64,000 nt of DNA from Crocodylus rhombifer (taxonomy: Eukaryota > Chordata > Crocodylia > Crocodylidae), in the NCBI GenBank assembly GCA_038503035.1, contig JAVSML010000971.1, positions 879-64,878 on the forward strand. Reading direction: 5' to 3'. Each line of letters opens with the position of its first letter. The first letter of the stretch is position 1. Shown piece after piece: positions 57,656 through 64,000 of this stretch. The notes beneath the pieces were generated by a model. That model saw nothing but the letters and a program-made list of their open reading frames with translations, ran no database searches and was not told the origin of the DNA. A program made the position numbers and the translations under genes.

Positions 57656-60600
57656 ACTATGGTTGTATACTTTGATATTTACTATACACTTGGATTCTCA
57701 CCTCTTATAGTTTTCCTTTTAGATCAGTGTACCAATGAACTCAAAATTTCATCACTGACACAAGTGAAACACGACATACCCGCATGCATCAGCATTGTAG
57801 ATTTTGTACACACAGAAGTATCTCTAAGTGAAATTATTGAATTTAACCAAGCTTCACAATGAAACTATGTGATTAAATATTTTGACACAAAACTGGGACT
57901 GGTCAACATCATCTTTAATGCTATACGCTTTTGAAATATCACAAATTTCTAAATGGCAGTTCATGTTTTAATTTTGTAATGGGCCTCGATGTCTCAAGTA
58001 AGATCTGCATGCCTGGGATTTCGGTGGCGACATTTCACATAGCCTTACAGCATCTCCTTTGGCACCCTAACCTTCTCACTACTTAGCATGCTTTATAATG
58101 CTGAGCATGGTTTTAATGCAGAAAAAGACTGCACCTACCACAAAACTGTTGAAATCTGCCCTTTATAGGCACAGAGAGTCTTTGCTTTGCCAATTCCCTC
58201 GTAAGGGAAATCTTTCTGTTGGAAAAAATAAAAACTGTCTTATTTCATTCTTAAACAAAATTGTGAAACAGGAGCAGTGTCAGAACTGCAACACACAGCT
58301 TACTGCACCAGCTGGTCTGGATATAAGTGCTACCCCCATGACAACCAGAGCTTATCACAGTGGGGGGACCTAGGTAGGGAATGAACATCTTGAAGTGAAG
58401 AGCGAAAAAAAGAAAGGGGAAAAAACGCCAGAGAAAATGAATTGAAAGCAAGTGAAAATGACCCATTAGTGCTTCTTTTTGTGTCATGCCGTTGAGCAAA
58501 ATTCAGACAAGCTGTCAGAAGGCTTTCTTTTCTGAGAGACTCTAGAGAGCTGCAAGAGACTCATGGGATGGCAAGTGACAGAAGAAAGCGAAGGATCCTA
58601 TAAAATGTGAACGAGGAATGAAATGGAGAAAAGAACTGGCCGCACTGGTTAAAAGCAATGGGCAAAGCACCGGTGGAGAAGTTTCCAATATAAACTAGGA
58701 AGAACAATGAATAAGTGCAGCTGTGCACCTTGGGACTTCTCCCCTGCAGAGGTAGTATCTCCTTTTCTCACTGAGAACCCGTTCCATGCCCGTCTCCTTG
58801 GGCTGCCATCAATATGCCCCAGAACAGTGGCTGCATTTTGGGTGCTATAAGCTCATGTGCAGTCTCACATCCATCACCCAAGATCCCACAGAGGTACTAT
58901 TATATCACAAAAGAAATCCTTTCCTCAGGCTGTGGCATCCTAATAGCCCTATAGTCTAGGTGCTCTGGCAGTCTAAAGCATCCCCACAGTGTTGCAGCTA
59001 TGAGGTGCTCCTAACGGCTGCAGGAAAACCGTAACCAGGCTCTTATTTAGAATATAAAAAGACTTCTTATTGCAACATCGTTACCCATTCAAGCGAAAAG
59101 GCTTCTACCAATTAATTAATTCTGCCTCCTTTATGCTATTTTTCTTTTATGGATAGGGAAACTGAAATACAAAAAAGTTAACCTGCTTGCTATTCACAAA
59201 GGTAGACTTTGACAGAACTGGGAGTAGAGTCTAGATCTTTGCTAATCTACTGCCAGCCATTAAAATCAAAGCAATTCTTCTTTGTTGGCTAAAGCATTTG
59301 TTAAAATATTTAACAAGGGGACGCTAAAATAACTAACTGCTTGTGACTTGGAAGTAGAGACAACTGCATTGGAGCCCTCAAAATGACAGTAACAGTAATG
59401 CCTCTGCCTCACACTTTTTATAAGATAATTTTAAATGCATACAAAGATATCTCAGTAAAATTATCCCTATATTACCAACAGTGGAAAATGAGGCAACTGT
59501 AAATGGTCTTACTCAAGTTTACTAAGGCCCAGTCCCATGCTACAGCTTGCAGACTGCACAGACTCCTCGCGATAACAAGTGTTTCCTAACAAGTTGACCC
59601 CTGAGTTAAGGTAAATTGAAATTCCCAATGCCAGTGCACTAAAGCCGCTTCAGATATGCTTGCTATTTGGTGACCAACAAGATATTTTTACACGTTACTC
59701 TGGATGGGGTGCATCATGGGGTTTTAATGTTGTAGCAAAAGCCCCTTGTGGGCCAGAATCATGGCAGTTAAACCTGGTGGGATGACTGTCCAGTTGAACC
59801 ACTGATTTTGCAGTTGACCAAAGGAAAGGCCATGACTGGATATTGAGAGTCAATCTGCAGGACAAGTTTGAGGAGGGAAAAACATTTGTACAGTTCTGAT
59901 TAATTTTGTCCCTCTGCTGGTTTTGCAGCATGATCCATAAGAAGATGCTCCGGTCCCACCCCCCCGACAGTCTTGTATTATTCCCTCGAATATATTCCTA
60001 GGATTTCATCTTTTCCGGTTCTAGATGACACTAAGAATAGGGTGCCCACCACACTGAAATAGCACATTTTAGAAAGTGCTACCACTGTTCTTTACCAATT
60101 GCTTTGATCTATATTTCTTTTTGTAAGCTGCCTATGCTGCATAATGAATGCCTCTGCAGAGAAGATGGACTGAAGAATATTATTAGAGAACATCTGATGG
60201 AGGCAATAGAGGAGCTTTATCACATCACCCAAAAGCACAGATGGGCTCACGGAGAAATGAGGGGACGAAGATGTTATCTATTTCAAGGCACTAGGCAGCG
60301 TTTGTATATTGGTTTGCTTTAGCAGAGGGAAAGGGGCCCTAAATTAAGCAGGGCACACACATGTGCTCAGGAATCTCTGCATTTTCTAATGGGTCCAAAA
60401 TTTCTCTTACACCCTGCTTCTGTCCTTCCCCCGCTGTTTTAATTTCCCTCTCCTGTTGAACAGTAGCCAGCAGAAAACCACACGAGCACTCTGAGCTCTG
60501 CTTGAGTGCCCATTTCCATGAACTTCCACATGCATCTCAGTGGGAGCACAGCAGCAGCATTTCCATATAGTTCCGTCATGTTTGAAATGGGTTCTTGTCC

Positions 60601-62744
60601 ATGCTCCAAAAACTGCCTGCACATTTTACATTAGAGAGTTGCTGTATAAATTACTAGCACTTGTAGCAGAAGCTACTCCCCTGTTAGACGAGGAGCCCCC
60701 TAACTACTAAACTAGACCAGAGAACCCTATTCCTTCCTGCTGTGTCTTTCTGGTCTAATGAATCTTGCAGTGGAGTTGCATGTTACACTTAAACCAGATT
60801 AAATCACTGGAATGGTAGCAGTGTTGAAGTCAGCTTGTGCTGTGAACAGTTGCACATTAAGGGTAAATATCATTTCTTGCCTGCACAGCTCTGACTTCTC
60901 ACTGGAGGGCTGGTAAACAGAGGTGTAGCCGGGACCCAGGGCACCTGGGCTCTACCCCTGCTCTGGGGAAGGGAAGACTGGGAGCAGTGCGTGCTGGCCT
61001 TCTAGAGAACTGCAGATTGCTAGTTTTATCTCCGTGGAACAGACTGAAGTTACCCTAATCTGAGCTAGATAGCACGGCCCAGAGTTAACCCTTGCCTGAA
61101 GCAGCACAACTCTGAGACACTCAAAGAGCACTTGGCATGACTTACTGAGGTTTAATGTGCACACTCAGGCCGTAAATGCTGTTAGCATGGTCCAAGTGAA
61201 ATGTGTAGCCTCACCCTTATATTATTTTCTGCAAAATGAAACAACTTTGACAACAGAAGATGAGTCAAACAGCCAATAGCCTAGCAGTCAAGCGTTTTGT
61301 TTCAAGGTAGAAAATGTAGCAGGAGTAGAGGAGAGAATCGTGCCTGGGTCCTCCATGCCTTTGGAGGAGTGCTTTAATACAGAAGAGGGTGACTGCTCCA
61401 TGACTTTTTAGAAGAAAGCAGAGACTGCTACTGCATCTGATAAACCAGAGTAAAGCAAAAAGGGCCACAGAGACAAAGTGAGGGGGTATGCTAGCTGTTG
61501 GATCGCAGGGTAGCTTAGATAAGACTAAACTGCTTATCACTGTCAAGACTGAGGCACCGCTGAGGTTGGACAAATGAAGACCTTCAGTCTCTTAAGGACT
61601 TTAATGCCTCTGGAGTTTGGGCAGTTGAGTGAACAGAGGCACAATTCTGGAAGAAGACACCTAAAGTCGGTTTACATCCGCATCGCCTTATTTTTCTAAA
61701 TATCCCTTGTGTATCTACCAATCTTTAGGTGAGGCAGAAGAAAAAGCACCTTAGTACCAAGCCAAAGACAGAAGATCAATTCAATTTTTTTTTTTAAAAA
61801 CACCAATTGAAAGCTTCTTTCATGGGGAAAGGGGGGCAAACTAGCAAAAAATTCCATGGAGACTCATGATTGATTGCAGAAATGCGATACTGATTTGTTT
61901 TCCTTTAAATAGTGATATTACAGCTTTAATCAAGATCGAATCAAATGACAAATAATAAATCACAGAGCAGAGTTCACACCTGAATAAATAAGTAACAAGT
62001 GGAAGGTAGGAAAAAAGGAAACATAAAAGAAATCAAACAAGGTTGGGGATTAAGTTAAATATTTCCCAGGTCTTTCCTTGGCATTTTGGTAGTAATAAAA
62101 AGGAGACCATGATGCATGGTATTCATATATCATAACCATGCTCGCAACCTTTTGAAATTAAAGGACTGAGGTGTCTGGAAAGGGGGGGGCAGGGGGGGCA
62201 TTATTTTTGGCCACATGTATTGTCACAAGAGGACTGGTGGTAAACGCCAACATCTGGCAAAGATTATTTCCATTGCTAAAGCATGACTGAACACCCATGT
62301 AGCTGGGAAATCACTGCTGGTGCCACATCAAATGTAGGAAATGACAAAACTTCTTAAGGTTACAATGGCAAAAATCATTCTTATGTGTAAGCCAACAGGA
62401 AGGAGCAAACAGTGGTATATAACCAAGTGCATGGCTTTTGCCCTAAGATCTCAACACACGTTACAAACAGTTAATTAAATACCATACGTTACTCCCATGG
62501 CAAGCACCAATACTATGCAAATTAGCTGAATGCATCAAGGCATAAAAGGATTCAGGACAAAAGGCTACATTTTGTAAATGTGGATACCAAAAGTTAAGCA
62601 CTCTACCTGTACTACTTGCATTGCCATTATCCTTGTAGCACCTCAGTCTCTCACAGTCCAACACATTTCTCTTCACAGGAGACGCGAGTACAAATAGGAA
62701 GAGGAGATATCAAGACCAAGATCCTTAAAAGGTATTTAAAAGTT
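57656..62744. other. Gene-free stretch
   Basis: MIR-like core text at 59151-59262. Frames at 57530-57862 (continuing from CR1), 60104-60322 and 61265-61573 have no domain. 60920-60955 (GGTGTAGCCGGGACCCAGGG) may be the end of a DNA transposon. G-runs at about 62180-62200. No gene. Confidence 0.4.
59151..59262 (-). mobile_element. MIR-like ancient retroposon fragment
   Basis: GATAGGGAAACTGAAATACA...AAAAGTTAACCTGCTTGCTA, AGAACTGGGAGTAGAGTCTA and GATCTTTGC match the antisense core ('ggggaaactgaggcacagag...agctgggaatagaaccc') with decay. Confidence 0.55.
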
Positions 62745-62890
62745 CTTAAATCCCACTTGCATCAATGGGAGTTAGTATAAATCCTTGTAAAAATCTGAGC
62801 TAAAATGACTTGCCCAAGGTCACAAAAGGAGTCTGTGGTAGAGTAGGAACTTGAATATGCTTTTCTCAAGTCTCAAACCTGACCCACTGC
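62745..62890 (-). mobile_element. MIR-like ancient retroposon fragment
   Basis: ATGACTTGCCCAAGGTCACA + AAAGGAGTCTGTGGTAGAGT and AGGAACTTGAATATGC are close to the antisense MIR core. Upstream CATCAATGGGAGTTAGTATA belongs to the same old repeat text. Confidence 0.65.
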
Positions 62891-63132
62891 TTCATTTTCC
62901 CTGGTTTTTTCCCTGGTTATATCTCACTGAGTAACTTCAAGTAAATCACACAGCACAAAACTTTCAAATGCCAAAGTCCTTTAAATATGTAGGTGCTTAA
63001 ATGTTGCCAAGTAGCAAACCACTGGCAAAGCTAAAAAAGGAACTCAGGACTCTTGACCCAAACACTAACCATGATCACCAGCAAAATGGGCATTTCCCCA
63101 GGCAAAGACTATTAAGTACATAGTTATAATTA

Positions 63133-63181
63133 ATAATGAGCCAAGAGTCCCCATAATGAGCTATAAGAGCCAAGAGTCCCC
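63133..63181. repeat. Two-unit local duplication
   Basis: ATAATGAGCCAAGAGTCCCC (63133-63152) is repeated at 63153-63181 with a 9-bp insertion after ATAATGAGC. Confidence 0.9.
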
Positions 63182-63208
63182 ATTTTTAATAACGGCCAGT
63201 ATCAGAGG

Positions 63209-63345
63209 GTGTCTATACACGGGCTCCAGGCAGCATGTTAACTACTGTTAGTTAACATGCTCCAGCAGACGTGCTTCATTAAGTCTGCTCTGATGCAGGC
63301 TAATAAGCATGCGTCGAAGCAGACTTCTGGCACGTGTTTAGGTAT
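63209..63345. mobile_element. Short TIR element with internal perfect hairpin
   Basis: The left end GTCTATACACGGGCTCCAG and the reverse complement of CTTCTGGCACGTGTTTAGG are TIRs. Inside, GCATGTTAACTA (63233-63244) and TAGTTAACATGC (63249-63260) form a perfect 12-bp stem with a 4-nt loop. A second 9-bp stem pairs AAGTCTGCT with AGCAGACTT (about 63279-63325). Same end style as the 0.6- and 36.7-kb elements. Confidence 0.65.
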
Positions 63346-63551
63346 CCAGAGAGCCTTGCATCGGCTTTACTAATAGAAATAACGTCTCGCACAGAAAACC
63401 CCGAAACGTCCAATAGTTTTAAAGTGAGGTAGTTAGCCATGGTAGTCTGAACTGAAGGCAGGACATGGTGACACCTTAAAGACTACTGGTTCAGAGAGGC
63501 ACAGACAAGTCCAGCGATAGCAGCTGACAAAGTAGGAACCACTTAGTCTCT

Positions 63552-64000
63552 AAGGGTGCTTCCCCATGAGCAGCGACATGCGTTTCCCCAGGGACAAGTA
63601 GCAGCATGACACTTGTGCCACTGCTACTTGTCCTTGGAGAATGCCTTTTCCACATGCATGTTGCTCTGGGTGGGGAAGGGGCAACTGTGCCAGCCCCGGC
63701 AGCCTTACCTGAAAATCCTGGAGGCTCCTAGGACCTGCAGCCACAGCGCTCCTGCAGCAGGGAGCCTGGCCAGTGGCCAGAGCGTGGCAGAGGTTTTTCG
63801 TGGCACATGCTGCCATCACTTGCACTACCCTGCTTTTTTAGGCATGGGCTTTTTTGACCACAGGATCTCATGGGGTCAAAAAAAACCCAAAACAAACCCA
63901 TGCTGCAAGGTAGCAGTGTGGGAAATGCCTTCATGTGCAGCATATGGTGCCTCAGATGGGTCTGCAGTATTGCTTACTGCACATTTGCACTCATCTGGAC
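63552..64000. mobile_element. Fold-back element, cut by window edge
   Basis: Starts around AGGGTGCTTCCCCATGAGCA. GAGCAGCGACATGCG...CCAGGGACAAGTAGCA (63568-63606) pairs in reverse complement with TGCTACTTGTCCTTGG...CATGCATGTTGCTCTG (about 63621-63669). The far end lies beyond 64000, so its TIR and duplication cannot be tested here. Open frames in it are not genes. Confidence 0.5.

Noticed and set aside
1..64000. CRISPR arrays, operons, phage or other prokaryotic systems
   Set aside because: No direct-repeat/spacer arrays, no ribosome-binding-site/gene clusters; sequence character is vertebrate throughout.

Overview
This is vertebrate nuclear DNA, most likely from a crocodilian reptile. The evidence is several CR1 retrotransposons with long, partly open reverse-transcriptase frames and CR1-type 3' ends, many short hAT-like DNA transposons with terminal inverted repeats (TIRs), ancient MIR/L3-like fragments, and a long (CA)n microsatellite carrying a 10-N assembly gap. 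The host assignment is an inference from repeat content. There is no operon, no CRISPR array and no bacterial or phage gene. I recognise no host exon, tRNA gene or promoter-type CpG island, so the window is intergenic or inside a long intron.

Layout. 0.6-3.4 kb: a TIR element, a pair of inverted ~146 bp repeat arms and a CR1 tail. 6.3-7.3 kb: two copies of one hAT-like family. 8.5-10.5 kb: a degenerate CR1 (minus strand). 13.0-13.4 kb: an older CR1 tail. 14.6, 16.4 and 17.6 kb: small palindromic or TIR pieces. 17.05-17.15 kb: the gapped (CA)n. 21.06-24.1 kb: a non-CR1 LINE, plus strand, split by a 1.37-kb TIR element inserted within its reverse-transcriptase active-site box. 27.2 kb: a palindromic element. 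33.4-33.8 kb: an APE-type endonuclease remnant of another LINE lineage. 34.9 kb: CR1. 36.2-37.9 kb: a cluster of three TIR/fold-back elements. 41.0-41.8 kb: the best-preserved CR1, 241 codons open. 44.5 and 53.4 kb: two members of one hAT-like family, the second with a perfect 8-bp target duplication. 48.5-50.1 kb: a longer CR1 with one stop and two frameshifts. 54.8-56.3 kb: a CR1 whose 3' UTR is interrupted by another transposon. 57.1-57.7 kb: CR1. 63.2-64.0 kb: two hairpin-rich transposon pieces, the last cut by the window edge.

The protein-coding signal is parasitic DNA: CR1, one further reverse-transcriptase LINE and one APE-endonuclease LINE. Such LINEs encode enzymes that nick target DNA and copy their own RNA into it. 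The short TIR elements encode nothing visible and would have depended on a transposase supplied elsewhere. Remaining stretches are AT-rich; a few (about 26.6, 31.9-32.5, 39.3-39.6 and 52.2-52.4 kb) look like candidate conserved non-coding elements, which only alignment could settle. I did not find a convincing undescribed biological system. The most useful observations are the nested insertions, the non-CR1 LINE remnants and the fold-back transposon families.
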